64,000 nt of DNA from Pirellulales bacterium (GTDB lineage Bacteria; Planctomycetota; Planctomycetia; Pirellulales; Lacipirellulaceae): assembly GCA_022841705.1 (NCBI GenBank), contig JALHQZ010000004.1, positions 186,001 through 250,000 of the forward strand, given 5' to 3'. Below are positions 9,193-17,909 of the stretch, piece after piece (position 1 is the first letter of the stretch; each line of letters begins with the position of its first letter). Made by a program: the position numbers and the translations under genes. Below the pieces are notes generated by a model. The model was not told the DNA's origin and did no database searches. It saw only the letters and a program-made list of their open reading frames with translations.

Positions 9193-11199
9193 ATGTCGAG
9201 CCCGCTCCGCACCCCGTCGCCGCCAGCCCGCATGTCGAAAGCAACCAAATGGCGTGCCGCCAGTTTGGTGGCGGTCCATCTGCTGATGGGCCTCCACCTG
9301 CTGCATTGGTGGCGCGCAGGCCGAACGCTGGCGCCGGTCGAGCCGAGCGAGATGTTCGATACGCTGCACCTGGGGATCATCACGGTCGGCTTTTTGTTCA
9401 TGCTCGGCGCGGTATTGGCGACCGCGATTTTTGGCCGGTTCTTCTGCGGCTGGGGGTGCCACATTCTGGCGCTGCAAGACCTGAGCGCGGCGCTGCTGCG
9501 CAAGCTGCGTATTCCCACAGGGCCGGTCCGGTCGCGAACCCTAGTATGGGTTCCGGCGCTGGCGGCGGGGTACTTGTTCGCGTGGCCGCCGCTCAAGCGA
9601 CTACTCACCGGCGAAGCGCTCCCCGCGCTGCATGTAGTGAGCGATCCGCAAGGCTGGTCGTCGTTCACCACCACCGATCTGTTGCGTAGCTTTCCCGGCC
9701 TCGGCATGTCGATCACCACCTTCGTGGTGTGCGGATTCCTACTGATTTACTTCATGGGTTCGCGCAGCTTTTGCAGTTACGCCTGTCCGTACGGCGCCAT
9801 CTTCGCCGCGGCCGAGCGCATCTCTCCGCTGCGGATCATTGCCGGTCCGGGCGAGTGTTCACACTGCAATCTCTGCGTCACGTCGTGCAAGTCGAACGTG
9901 CGCGTAATTCACGAAGTCGCCAAGTACGGCGCCGTGATGGATGCGAATTGTTTTAAGGACCTCGACTGCGTGAGCGCCTGCCCCACCGGTGCTCTGAAGT
10001 ACGGCGCGACTACGCCGCCGCTATTCAAGAGTGAAGTGGCGGAACGGTTACCGAAGAAACCATACGACTTCACCGTGGGCGAAGATATGTTGATGGCGGG
10101 CGTGTTCTTAATGACGCTGCCGATCGTACGCGGCTTGTACGATGCGGTCTCGTTCCTCCTGGCGCTTGCCTGCTGCGCGCTGTTGGCGTTCGGAAGTGTG
10201 CTCGCGCTGCGGTTGGTGCAAAACGCCGATGTGCTGCTGGCGGGTATTCCGCTCAAGAACAAAGGACAACTCACACGCAGAGGCCAATTTGCCGCGGCGG
10301 GGCTGACGATTCTCGCCGGCCTGATGCTGCACAGTGGATTCGTACGGTATCAGCTGCTTAAGGGCGAAATGGCTTTGGGTCGAGCAAGTTCAGCGGCCGA
10401 AGCGCCGGGCATTGGAGACGAGTCACTTTCCACCGCGCTTGCGCACTTCGAGCAGGCGCGGCGCTGGGGACTGGTGACGCCCGTCGGGTTGCAGCGCCAG
10501 ATCGCGCTCGCGAAGTTGCAAGCCGGCGCCCCGAGCGCCGCCCGTGATGAGCTCAACGCGCTCCTGGCGGCCGATAGCGATGACTATCTTGCGAGATTGC
10601 TGCTCGCCCAAGCGTGGTTGCAAGAAGGGCGAACCGAACTCGCGCGCACGCAGGCCAACATGATCATCGCGGCCAGCGAACCGCAGCCCGACGTGTTTCC
10701 CTTCCGGCCACCCACGCGGCGATTGCAAGCGGAAGCGTTGTGTCTTTTGGGTGATCTGGAGTTCGCGTCCGGCAATCGGCAAGCCGCACTCGTTCAATTC
10801 GACACGGCGATCGCGCTCGACCCCGAGCACGCCAAGCCGTATGTTGCGAAGGGAGTAGTCCTCGCCGCGGCCGGTGAATGGTCCGCCGCCGCGCAAAGCT
10901 TGGAGGAAGGCCTTACGCGGGCGCCCGATTCGCTGCTGGCCCACAACAATCTCGCCGCCGTGCTGGTGAATCTCAATCGCGACGAAGAAGCACTCGAGCA
11001 CTACCAGCGCTGCGTGGAGCTGTCACCCACCAATCCGCTGGCGCTCTCGAATGTGGCGGAACTGCTGGCGAAATTGCGGCGGTTCGACGAAGCCGAACAG
11101 GCGTACCAACGAGCGCTGGCGTTGCAGCCAGATTTTGCACCCGCGGTCGCCGGCCAGACCGAACTTGCGAACCTCCGTAACGAATCGGTCGGCCAGTAG
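9193..11199 (+). CDS. membrane polyferredoxin (NapH/NosR/CcoG-like) fused to TPR domain
   Basis: A 668-residue fusion. The N-terminal part has several membrane segments with cysteine motifs typical of NapH/NosR/CcoG proteins (CGWGC at about 94-98, CSYACPYG at about 194-201). A ferredoxin domain follows: a complete CSHCNLCVTSC cluster and a second CFKDLDCVSACP that lacks the usual first spacing. After two more membrane segments (about 300-390), residues 400-665 form TPR repeats (e.g. DEEALEHYQRCVELSPTNPL). It probably moves electrons across the membrane to or from a partner bound by the TPRs. GAGAAG precedes the ATG at 9193. Confidence 0.85.
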   Translation: MSSPLRTPSPPARMSKATKWRAASLVAVHLLMGLHLLHWWRAGRTLAPVEPSEMFDTLHLGIITVGFLFMLGAVLATAIFGRFFCGWGCHILALQDLSAALLRKLRIPTGPVRSRTLVWVPALAAGYLFAWPPLKRLLTGEALPALHVVSDPQGWSSFTTTDLLRSFPGLGMSITTFVVCGFLLIYFMGSRSFCSYACPYGAIFAAAERISPLRIIAGPGECSHCNLCVTSCKSNVRVIHEVAKYGAVMDANCFKDLDCVSACPTGALKYGATTPPLFKSEVAERLPKKPYDFTVGEDMLMAGVFLMTLPIVRGLYDAVSFLLALACCALLAFGSVLALRLVQNADVLLAGIPLKNKGQLTRRGQFAAAGLTILAGLMLHSGFVRYQLLKGEMALGRASSAAEAPGIGDESLSTALAHFEQARRWGLVTPVGLQRQIALAKLQAGAPSAARDELNALLAADSDDYLARLLLAQAWLQEGRTELARTQANMIIAASEPQPDVFPFRPPTRRLQAEALCLLGDLEFASGNRQAALVQFDTAIALDPEHAKPYVAKGVVLAAAGEWSAAAQSLEEGLTRAPDSLLAHNNLAAVLVNLNRDEEALEHYQRCVELSPTNPLALSNVAELLAKLRRFDEAEQAYQRALALQPDFAPAVAGQTELANLRNESVGQ

Positions 11200-11339
11200 G
11201 GTGCATCCTCCCGCAACGGGCGATGTTAATTTCTCGCGAATTGCAACTACACAGCCCCTTTTCTGCTTCAAGCCTCGGGAGAAAACCGCTAAACTAAGCA
11301 GCTCGGAAACAGAGCGCGTTTAGTTGCGGAGGCGTCATC

Positions 11340-13835
11340 ATGCGAGTCCTATCTACTGCGGTTGTCTGTAGCGCCGTTGCGACGATGCTGTTAGCGTCGT
11401 GTGCTGGGCAAGCGCAGACAATGCTGTACCCCGACATGTTTCCCTATGTCGAGGAGAACGCCGCCGCCAATTTCAAGACTCTTCAAGCGTGGACACTCAG
11501 CGGCAACCAGATTCAGTTCTCGACGCTCTTCGCGAACAAAGGGCTGGGGCTTTTTGAAATTCGTAAGGGCTCGCCGGTCAGCGCGACGCATTACCAGCTT
11601 TTGCAGCGGGTGTACATCAACAACGATTTTGGCTCGCAGTTTGTCGACCTGCCGATCGGCACGGCGCCGATTCCCGGCACTGCGGCGAGCCCCGATCCTG
11701 CAGACCTCAACGCGATTTGGTTTGAAAGCTTTACGCGCTTCTCGCTCCTCCAAGCAAACGTGGTCGATGGACTCTTGACCGTCGGCAACGAAGTCGCGTT
11801 CACCGATAAAACAAGTTGGCGGCTAAGCGCGAACCGTGGTCCGCTCCCCGGCTTCTCGGGCCCCGCGTACAACAGTAACGATCAATCGATGCAGCAGCGC
11901 ATCAGCGTGGGTTGGGCCGACCTCTACGGCGCCGGCTCGACGGGGCAGGCGATCAACATCACCGGCATCCCGCTCGGGCAGCGCTACTGGCTACGGCAGT
12001 CGGTTGATCCGCTTAATCGAATTACCGAAACGGATGAGACCAACAACTCGTATGAGATTCTGATCGACCTTACCAAGCCGGGAGAAGCGGTGATGTTTGC
12101 CGGCGATTTCGTTCAGCCAGGCGATCCCGTGCCGCCGGCACCGGGCGACCTGAACACCGATGGCTTGATCAACGTTAGTGATTGGTTGGCGCTCAAGGCG
12201 GGGGCGACGACCAGCCTCAGCGGGCTGTCGAATCGCGATGCGTATCTCTTGGGCGATCTCAACCTCGACGGTCGACATTCGCTCTCCGATGTCAACCTCT
12301 TCCGCCAATACTTCGACGCGGCCAACGGCGCCGGCGCTTTCGCCGCACTTCAAAGCGTGCCCGAGCCAAGCGCGTGGATTTTGTGGAGCGCTGGCGGTTT
12401 GCTCGGATGGTGTATCTTGCGAAAACTTCGCCGCCACGGCCGCACCGTTGTGAAACTCACTTTGGCGGCGCTTTGTTTTCTCGGTTCCCAGGGGGTGGAG
12501 TCTGTCTTCGCGAACGTCACCCTCTTCAGCGAGAACTTCGAGGGCCTCACGCTCGGTCCGAACGTCACTGAAGGATTGGCAAACACGCAGGCATGGACGC
12601 AAACGCCCCCTGCCGGCTGGAGCATGAACGATACCGGCGTGCCAACTGTTGGCATTCCCTCGCGCGGCGTGAAAGAGTGGGAAGGGTGGAGCTTCGCCAA
12701 CAAGAACTGGTGGGTTCAAGCCGCCGGCGACCAGAATCGGGGCCAGTTCACGTTGGGTTCGGGGACGGTAGCGGTCGCCGACCCCGATGAATGGGACGAC
12801 CGCGGCGCCCCGGTGAACGGAGGGAGCGGCCTCGCCGCGCTCGGATACTACAACGCGCTGATGCGAACTCCGGCGATTGCACTCGGCTCGACCCCCGCCA
12901 ACACGGCTCGGCTCACCTTTGCATCGAGTTGGCAAGACGAGTGCTGCGACGATGGCGCTTCGCGCACAAACAATCAAACCGCCGTGGTGCGGGCCTCCTA
13001 CAACGGAGGGAGCACGTTCAGCGAGGTGATGAAGTGGGATTCCATCGGCTCGAGCAGTACGTTCAAGAATGATGCGACGAACGAACAGGTGACGATCAAT
13101 CTCAACAACCCCGTCGGTGCTACGAGTGTGATTCTGGAGTTTGGTCTGCTGAACGCCGGCAACGATTGGTGGTGGGCGATCGACAATGTCGAAGTCTTCG
13201 CCCCATCGACGTTGCACGTGGATCCCGCCACCGGGCAGATGACGATTACTGGCGCTGCAAACTTGGCGGGTTATGAGATCACGAGCGCGATGGGGTCACT
13301 CAACCCTACGAGTTGGACTGCAGGGAATCTCGACGCGCAAAACTTCGGCGCACCGCAACCGATGACGGCTGACTTCAACAATAACGCCGCGGTAGATGCG
13401 GCCGATTACAGCCGCTGGCGAGACAACGTTGGTGCAGGAGCCGCCGGTGACGCCAATGGCGATGGGCAAACCACCGCCGCCGATTATTCGCTGTGGACGG
13501 CACAGTTCGGCCGCACTGTCTCGTCGGGCCAATCGTGGGAGACGCTGATCGCCAGCGAATCGCAGCTCTTGGAGTATTTTCTTGACGGCAGCTCCACTTT
13601 CGCCAGTGCGAAAGTCGGCGCTGGGTTCGACGCGGTGCAAAACACGCGCGATCTACAGTTCCGCTATTCGCTCGCCGATGGCCGCGAGTTCACCGGCGCC
13701 GTGGTCTACGCTGCGGCGAGCGCTGCGAACTCGGCCGCCGTGCCCGAGCCAAAGTCGCTTGTGCTATTGGGGTTATTCAGTCTCGGCGGACTCGTTCTGC
13801 TTCGCTGGCCGCATAATCGTCACCACCGCACCTGA
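11340..13835 (+). CDS. tandem PEP-CTERM protein: lysyl-oxidase-like half plus second secreted half
   Basis: An 831-residue ORF that reads as two exported proteins joined in frame. Half one (1-370) has a signal peptide, a lysyl-oxidase-like region ending in RYWLRQSVDPLNRITETDET, a dockerin-like pair (GDLNTDGLINVSDW, GDLNLDGRHSLSDV) and a full PEP-CTERM signal (VPEPSAWILWSAGGLLG, then RKLRRHGR). Immediately after comes a hydrophobic KLTLAALCFLG stretch ending VFA, like a second signal peptide, then a jelly-roll-like region, a dockerin pair (ADFNNNAAVDAADY, GDANGDGQTTAADY) and a second PEP-CTERM (VPEPKSLVLLGLFSLGG). A GTG at 12450 is in frame exactly before the second signal. GGAGGC precedes the first ATG. 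Confidence 0.78.
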   Translation: MRVLSTAVVCSAVATMLLASCAGQAQTMLYPDMFPYVEENAAANFKTLQAWTLSGNQIQFSTLFANKGLGLFEIRKGSPVSATHYQLLQRVYINNDFGSQFVDLPIGTAPIPGTAASPDPADLNAIWFESFTRFSLLQANVVDGLLTVGNEVAFTDKTSWRLSANRGPLPGFSGPAYNSNDQSMQQRISVGWADLYGAGSTGQAINITGIPLGQRYWLRQSVDPLNRITETDETNNSYEILIDLTKPGEAVMFAGDFVQPGDPVPPAPGDLNTDGLINVSDWLALKAGATTSLSGLSNRDAYLLGDLNLDGRHSLSDVNLFRQYFDAANGAGAFAALQSVPEPSAWILWSAGGLLGWCILRKLRRHGRTVVKLTLAALCFLGSQGVESVFANVTLFSENFEGLTLGPNVTEGLANTQAWTQTPPAGWSMNDTGVPTVGIPSRGVKEWEGWSFANKNWWVQAAGDQNRGQFTLGSGTVAVADPDEWDDRGAPVNGGSGLAALGYYNALMRTPAIALGSTPANTARLTFASSWQDECCDDGASRTNNQTAVVRASYNGGSTFSEVMKWDSIGSSSTFKNDATNEQVTINLNNPVGATSVILEFGLLNAGNDWWWAIDNVEVFAPSTLHVDPATGQMTITGAANLAGYEITSAMGSLNPTSWTAGNLDAQNFGAPQPMTADFNNNAAVDAADYSRWRDNVGAGAAGDANGDGQTTAADYSLWTAQFGRTVSSGQSWETLIASESQLLEYFLDGSSTFASAKVGAGFDAVQNTRDLQFRYSLADGREFTGAVVYAAASAANSAAVPEPKSLVLLGLFSLGGLVLLRWPHNRHHRT
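12450..12452 (+). promoter_or_regulatory. possible internal GTG start for the second PEP-CTERM protein
   Basis: This GTG is in frame with 11340 (codon 371) and is followed by KLTLAALCFLG, a good signal-peptide core. No stop codon separates the two halves and no clear ribosome binding site is seen, so internal initiation is possible but unproven. Confidence 0.35.
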
Positions 13836-13934
13836 TCGTGCGCGGGATTGGACAAGCGCTCTGGTGTAACGCATCTTTGCCGTGGCCGTAGCCCACTGCG
13901 GCGGTTCGCGCTACCTCTCAGATCGATTTTGCGC

Positions 13935-15287
13935 ATGTCCGAACTACTCTTGGACGATTCCACCACCGACCTCTTAACGTCGTGGGCTCCGCCTGTGGCG
14001 ACATCTGCGCCGGCGCCAAGTGCGGCCGAAGCGAGTGCGTTTCCACCGCCGCCACCGGAGCCTGAATCGCTCGAGAAGGCGGGCCTCACGGCCGACGAAG
14101 TTGAGAGCCTCGTGCTGAAGACATTGCTGCTGAGCGGGGCCTCCTCCGGCGCCGCGGTTGCGAACCAAGTCTGCTTGCCGCGCACGCTGGTGGGCGCTAC
14201 GCTTTCGCAGCTGCGGGATGAGCTGCTGGTGTCGATCAAAACAGCGGCGGGCATGAACGATTTTATTTTTCAGCTTTCCGAAGCGGGTTTCGCGCGAGCT
14301 CGGCAGCATCATCAGCGCAGCAGTTACTGCGGCGCCGCGCCGGTGCCGCTGGCCGTGTATGACCGAGCCATTCGCCGGCAAGCGATCAGTCAAACGAAAC
14401 TCTCGCTGCCGCAATTGCAGCGAGCGCTCGCTGACATGACGTTGCGGCCCGAGTTCGTAAGTCTCATCGCGCAAGCTATAAACGACGGCCGCGGGATGTT
14501 TCTGTACGGTTCACCCGGCAATGGGAAGACGACCATCGCTGAGCGGATCTGCGAAGCGTTCGGCCAAACGATTTGGATTCCGCGGATGATTGGCGTCGGC
14601 GGCGACATGCTGCGGCTGTACGACCCGAGTTGCCATCATGCCGTCGAACCGCCGCAACTGGCCGCCACGCGCCACGACCGCCGGTGGGTGCTGATCCGCC
14701 GACCCACAGTGGTGGTGGGGGGCGAACTCACCCTCGAACAACTCGACCCACGGTACAGCGCCGCCAGCGGCATCAGCGAAGCGCCGGTGCAAATGAAGGC
14801 GGGGGGCGGGGTCTTGGTGATCGACGACTTCGGCCGGCAGCGCGTCTCGAGCACGGAGATTCTCAACCGCTTGATTGTGCCGCTTGAAAAACAGTTCGAC
14901 TTCCTCAGCCTCGCCAGCGGACGGCAAATTCAAACGCCGTTTGAGCTCTTGTTCGTTTTGTCCACGAACCTGGAGCCGAAGCAGTTGGTGGACGAAGCGT
15001 TTCTACGCCGCATTCCCTACAAGATTGAAGTCCACAACCCCACCGAAGACCAGTTCCGCGAAGTCTTCCGCAAAGAAGCGCAGAAGCTGCAGTACCAGGT
15101 GGAACCCGGCGCGCTGGATTATCTGATCGCCGAGCACTATTCTGACCTCAGTCGGCCATTGCGGTTCTGCCAACCGCGCGATCTGATGCGGCAGGTGAAG
15201 AACTACTGCGAAGTTTTGGGCCGACCGAAGGCGGTGGATCGCCACACGCTCGACATCGCGGTGCGCAACTACTTCGTGGGGATTTAG
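13935..15287 (+). CDS. AAA+ ATPase of unknown role
   Basis: A 450-residue cytoplasmic protein. The first 60 residues are low-complexity (Ala/Pro/Ser). Residues about 60-120 resemble a winged helix (LTADEVESLVLKTLLLSGA). The AAA core has Walker A YGSPGNGKTT (about 194-203), Walker B VLVIDDFGR (about 294-302) and a sensor LFVLSTNLEP (about 337-346), with arginines following in LRRIPYK. The start is the ATG before MSELLLDD; the longer frame from 13848 has no family support. MoxR-like or phage-type motor ATPases are alternatives. No substrate or partner is visible; its neighbours are a PEP-CTERM protein and a flavin reductase. Confidence 0.8.
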   Translation: MSELLLDDSTTDLLTSWAPPVATSAPAPSAAEASAFPPPPPEPESLEKAGLTADEVESLVLKTLLLSGASSGAAVANQVCLPRTLVGATLSQLRDELLVSIKTAAGMNDFIFQLSEAGFARARQHHQRSSYCGAAPVPLAVYDRAIRRQAISQTKLSLPQLQRALADMTLRPEFVSLIAQAINDGRGMFLYGSPGNGKTTIAERICEAFGQTIWIPRMIGVGGDMLRLYDPSCHHAVEPPQLAATRHDRRWVLIRRPTVVVGGELTLEQLDPRYSAASGISEAPVQMKAGGGVLVIDDFGRQRVSSTEILNRLIVPLEKQFDFLSLASGRQIQTPFELLFVLSTNLEPKQLVDEAFLRRIPYKIEVHNPTEDQFREVFRKEAQKLQYQVEPGALDYLIAEHYSDLSRPLRFCQPRDLMRQVKNYCEVLGRPKAVDRHTLDIAVRNYFVGI

Positions 15288-15295
15288 GGCGAGCT

Positions 15296-15312
15296 GGGTT
15301 GCAACGCAACCC
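15296..15312. terminator. short hairpin after the AAA ATPase gene
   Basis: GGGTTGC (15296-15302) and GCAACCC (15306-15312) form a 7-bp stem with a 3-base loop, nine bases after the ATPase stop codon. It lacks a T-run, so it may only be a repeat; a second small hairpin (GACTCC/GGAGTC) lies at about 15362-15376. The two flanking genes converge here. Confidence 0.35.
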
Positions 15313-15387
15313 ACGGGGCAGTGGAGTTGACGCTGCTGGGGAGTTATTCTTCTCCACGCCGTGGACTCCGTTGGAGTCTGGCTCAGT

Positions 15388-16482
15388 TCATTGCCTGATA
15401 GCTGGGAAATCGGTGTACCCCTCCGCTCCAATCGGTGAGTACCACGCGGAGATCGGCGCCGGCTCGGCCCATGGCCAGTCGTTAGCGATCCGCGCTACCA
15501 GATCCGGATTGCTGATGAAGGGCCGGCCGAAGGCGATCATATCGGCAGCGCCATCGGCCACGGCTTTCTCGGCAGTTGCTAGATCGTAGCCGCAGTTGCC
15601 GATTAGCTTGCTGGTGAACTCTTCCCTGAACTCGCTGAGGGTCATTGCTTCGCCTAGGCCGTGAAAGCCGAAACCGAGACCATCCATCACATGCAAGTAC
15701 GCAATGCCGTAAGGTTCAAGCAGCTTGGCGACGGTGAGGAATTGCTCGCGGTAGTCGGGCGAGCCCATGTCGTTGAAGGCGCCATTAGGCGAGATCCGCA
15801 CGCCCACGCGGTTGGCTGGCCACTCCGTAGTGACTGCTTCGACAATCTCCACCAAGAACCGGCAGCGATTGGTCGCGGAACCGCCGTACTGGTCGGTGCG
15901 CTGATTGGTTTTGGATTGCAGGAAGGTATCGATCAAGTAGCCGTTAGCGCCGTGAATTTCCACGCCATCGAAACCCGCCGATTTCGCCGCTGCCGCCGCT
16001 CGGCCATAGTCTTTGACAACCTCACCCACTTCCGCAGTTTCGAGCGCCCGGGGAGTTTCGTACGGCTGCTTGCCGATTGGTGTGTGAACATACTCGCCAT
16101 TGAGTTTAATCGCCGATGGCGCGACGGCCGGCGCTCCATCGTGAAAACTGCTGTGCGAGGCCCGTCCGCAGTGCCAAAGTTGTAAGAAGATTGTACCGCC
16201 CGCGGCGTGAACCGAATTGGTGGTCAGTTTCCAACCGGCGATCATCGCGTCGGTGTAGATGCCGGGCGATTCGTTCCAGCCGTTCCCTTGCGGCGAGATC
16301 GTGGTTGCCTCCGTGAGCAGCAGCCCAGCGCTACTCCGCTGGGTGTAATATTCCGCCATGATCGCGTTGGGCAAGCGTTCCTTGCCGGCGCGAGCGCGGG
16401 TCATGGGGGCCAGGGCGATGCGGTTTTTCAGCGTGAGGTCGCCAAGCGTCAGGGGAGTCAGCAGGGAAGAATTTGCGGCCAT
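15388..16482 (-). CDS. nemA: alkene reductase, old yellow enzyme family (NemA-like)
   Basis: FMN-dependent reductase of activated C=C double bonds and nitro or nitrate esters, using NAD(P)H. The 364-residue TIM barrel has the family motifs: RIALAPMTRARAG near 22-34, LQLWHCGRASHSSF (about 100-113), and the HGANGYLIDTFL substrate-binding motif (about 178-189) with the paired histidine and asparagine. Length and start are normal for the family. It converges on the AAA ATPase gene and is not in an operon, so the physiological substrate is not indicated. Confidence 0.92.
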   Translation of the reverse strand: MAANSSLLTPLTLGDLTLKNRIALAPMTRARAGKERLPNAIMAEYYTQRSSAGLLLTEATTISPQGNGWNESPGIYTDAMIAGWKLTTNSVHAAGGTIFLQLWHCGRASHSSFHDGAPAVAPSAIKLNGEYVHTPIGKQPYETPRALETAEVGEVVKDYGRAAAAAKSAGFDGVEIHGANGYLIDTFLQSKTNQRTDQYGGSATNRCRFLVEIVEAVTTEWPANRVGVRISPNGAFNDMGSPDYREQFLTVAKLLEPYGIAYLHVMDGLGFGFHGLGEAMTLSEFREEFTSKLIGNCGYDLATAEKAVADGAADMIAFGRPFISNPDLVARIANDWPWAEPAPISAWYSPIGAEGYTDFPAIRQ

Positions 16483-16703
16483 CTCGTTTGGGTCTCTCAG
16501 CTTGGATTCGCGCCTGTGGGTAACCGGGTATCAAGATCGTACGCTGGTTCACTCGACCGCTCAACTTGCGGAAAGCCGTCCATAAATCATTAACGCAAGT
16601 ATCCTGCTAGCACCGCAACTGGCGTTGGTCGCTTGCGGCGACCCGGTTACACTGGCCCGTTGGTTTTAGGCGAAACGTTCCGCGCGAATAAAGCCTTCTC
16701 AAC

Positions 16704-16710
16704 AGGAGGT
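16704..16710 (+). promoter_or_regulatory. strong Shine-Dalgarno sequence fixing the waaF start
   Basis: AGGAGGT lies 12 bases before the ATG at 16723. It supports that start over the longer open frame that begins at 16633. Confidence 0.75.
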
Positions 16711-16722
16711 GAGGGGCCCAAC

Positions 16723-17787
16723 ATGAGGTTAGGGGTTTTTCTGCCGAATTGGATTGGCGATGTGGCGATGGCGACGCCCGCGCTCCGTTCGCTGCGCCGC
16801 ATGGTCGACAGTTCCGGTCAAGGTCCTGGCCAAATTATCGGCGTGCTGCGCCCCTATGTGAGTGAAACGCTCGCCGGCACCAATTTTCTCGATCAACAGA
16901 TTCTGTTCGATCCGCGCAGCAGCGACCCCGTGCTGCAATCGGGCGGCGTGATTGAAGCGTTGCGCGTTGCGCAGCTCGATCGTGTGGTGCTGCTCACCAA
17001 CTCGTGGCGCACCGCGTGGCTGGCGTGGCGGAGCGGCGCGAAGGAACGCCTCGGCTACGACCGCAACGGCCGCGGGATCTTGCTCACGACGCGGTTGTTT
17101 GAACCGCGCCGCGGACGGAAACTCGCGCCGTTGCCGACGATTGATTCCTACCTCAACTTGGCCTACGCGGCGGGCGGACCGTGGGAAACGCCCAAGCTTT
17201 GCCTCGCCACCACCCCAGCCGATGAAGCGGCCGCCGATGATGTCTGGTGGCGGTTGCGATTGCCGCATGGCGACCGGGTTGTGGTGCTGAACTCTGGCGG
17301 CGCGTTCGGCGGCGCCAAGCACTGGCCGGTGGAACACTTTGCGGCGCTTGCGCGCAAGATCGTCGAGAAGCTGGGCCTCGTGGTGCTGGTGAACTGCGGC
17401 CCTGCCGAACGGCAGATCGCGCGGGACATTGTGCAGCAAGCCAAGCGAAGTGAAGTCGTGAGCCTTGCGGATCTCGATGTGCCGCTGGGCCTGTCGAAAG
17501 CGATCATCCGCCGTGCGCGCTTGCTCGTCACCACCGATAGCGGCCCCCGGTACTTCGGCGTCGCGTTCGGCCGCCCGGTGGTGTCGCTCTTCGGCCCCAC
17601 CGGCATCGCCGCCACGCGTACGCATTACGACCAGGAGCGCTGCTTGTCGCTCAACCTCGACTGTTCGCCCTGCATGGCGCGCACCTGCCCCTTAAGCCAT
17701 CATCGTTGCATGCGCGATCTGTCGGTGGAGCAGGTGTTTGCATCGGTCCAAGAACTCTTGCAGCAGCGCGTCACATTAGCGGCTTAG
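16723..17787 (+). CDS. waaF: lipopolysaccharide heptosyltransferase II-like (GT9)
   Basis: GT-B enzyme that adds a heptose (or related sugar) from ADP-heptose to the LPS core at the inner face of the cytoplasmic membrane. The 354-residue product begins MRLGVFLPNWIGDVAMATP, the GT9 signature. The C-terminal half has the nucleotide-binding region (NSGGAFGGAKHWPVEHF, then TTDSGPRYFGVAFGRPVVS), both typical of WaaF. The product is heptosyltransferase-like rather than surely WaaF, since planctomycete LPS cores are poorly known. It is followed by a GT2-like gene after a palindromic repeat. Confidence 0.86.
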   Translation: MRLGVFLPNWIGDVAMATPALRSLRRMVDSSGQGPGQIIGVLRPYVSETLAGTNFLDQQILFDPRSSDPVLQSGGVIEALRVAQLDRVVLLTNSWRTAWLAWRSGAKERLGYDRNGRGILLTTRLFEPRRGRKLAPLPTIDSYLNLAYAAGGPWETPKLCLATTPADEAAADDVWWRLRLPHGDRVVVLNSGGAFGGAKHWPVEHFAALARKIVEKLGLVVLVNCGPAERQIARDIVQQAKRSEVVSLADLDVPLGLSKAIIRRARLLVTTDSGPRYFGVAFGRPVVSLFGPTGIAATRTHYDQERCLSLNLDCSPCMARTCPLSHHRCMRDLSVEQVFASVQELLQQRVTLAA

Positions 17788-17801
17788 TCCTGTAAGTAGG
17801 T

Positions 17802-17867
17802 TCTCCGAGGCCTATTTCGCTTAACATGCAAGTGCTCCTGACGGACAACACGAATCGGCCTCGGAGA
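17802..17867. repeat. palindromic intergenic element, copy 1
   Basis: TCTCCGAGGCCTATTTCG (17802-17819) pairs with CGAATCGGCCTCGGAGA (17851-17867) across a 31-base spacer. A very similar element, with the same arm-spacer-arm layout, occurs at 60836-60917. Each copy lies between genes. It is REP-like. Confidence 0.75.
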
Positions 17868-17909
17868 GTCCTCCCACAAACCAGCGCCATCGATTGAAAG
17901 GAATCAATC

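Noticed and set aside
11991..13217. Long antisense open frame (408 codons) opposite the tandem PEP-CTERM gene
   Set aside because: Its translation has no domain or signal and mirrors the real gene's GC-rich codon pattern; the + strand has clear domains.
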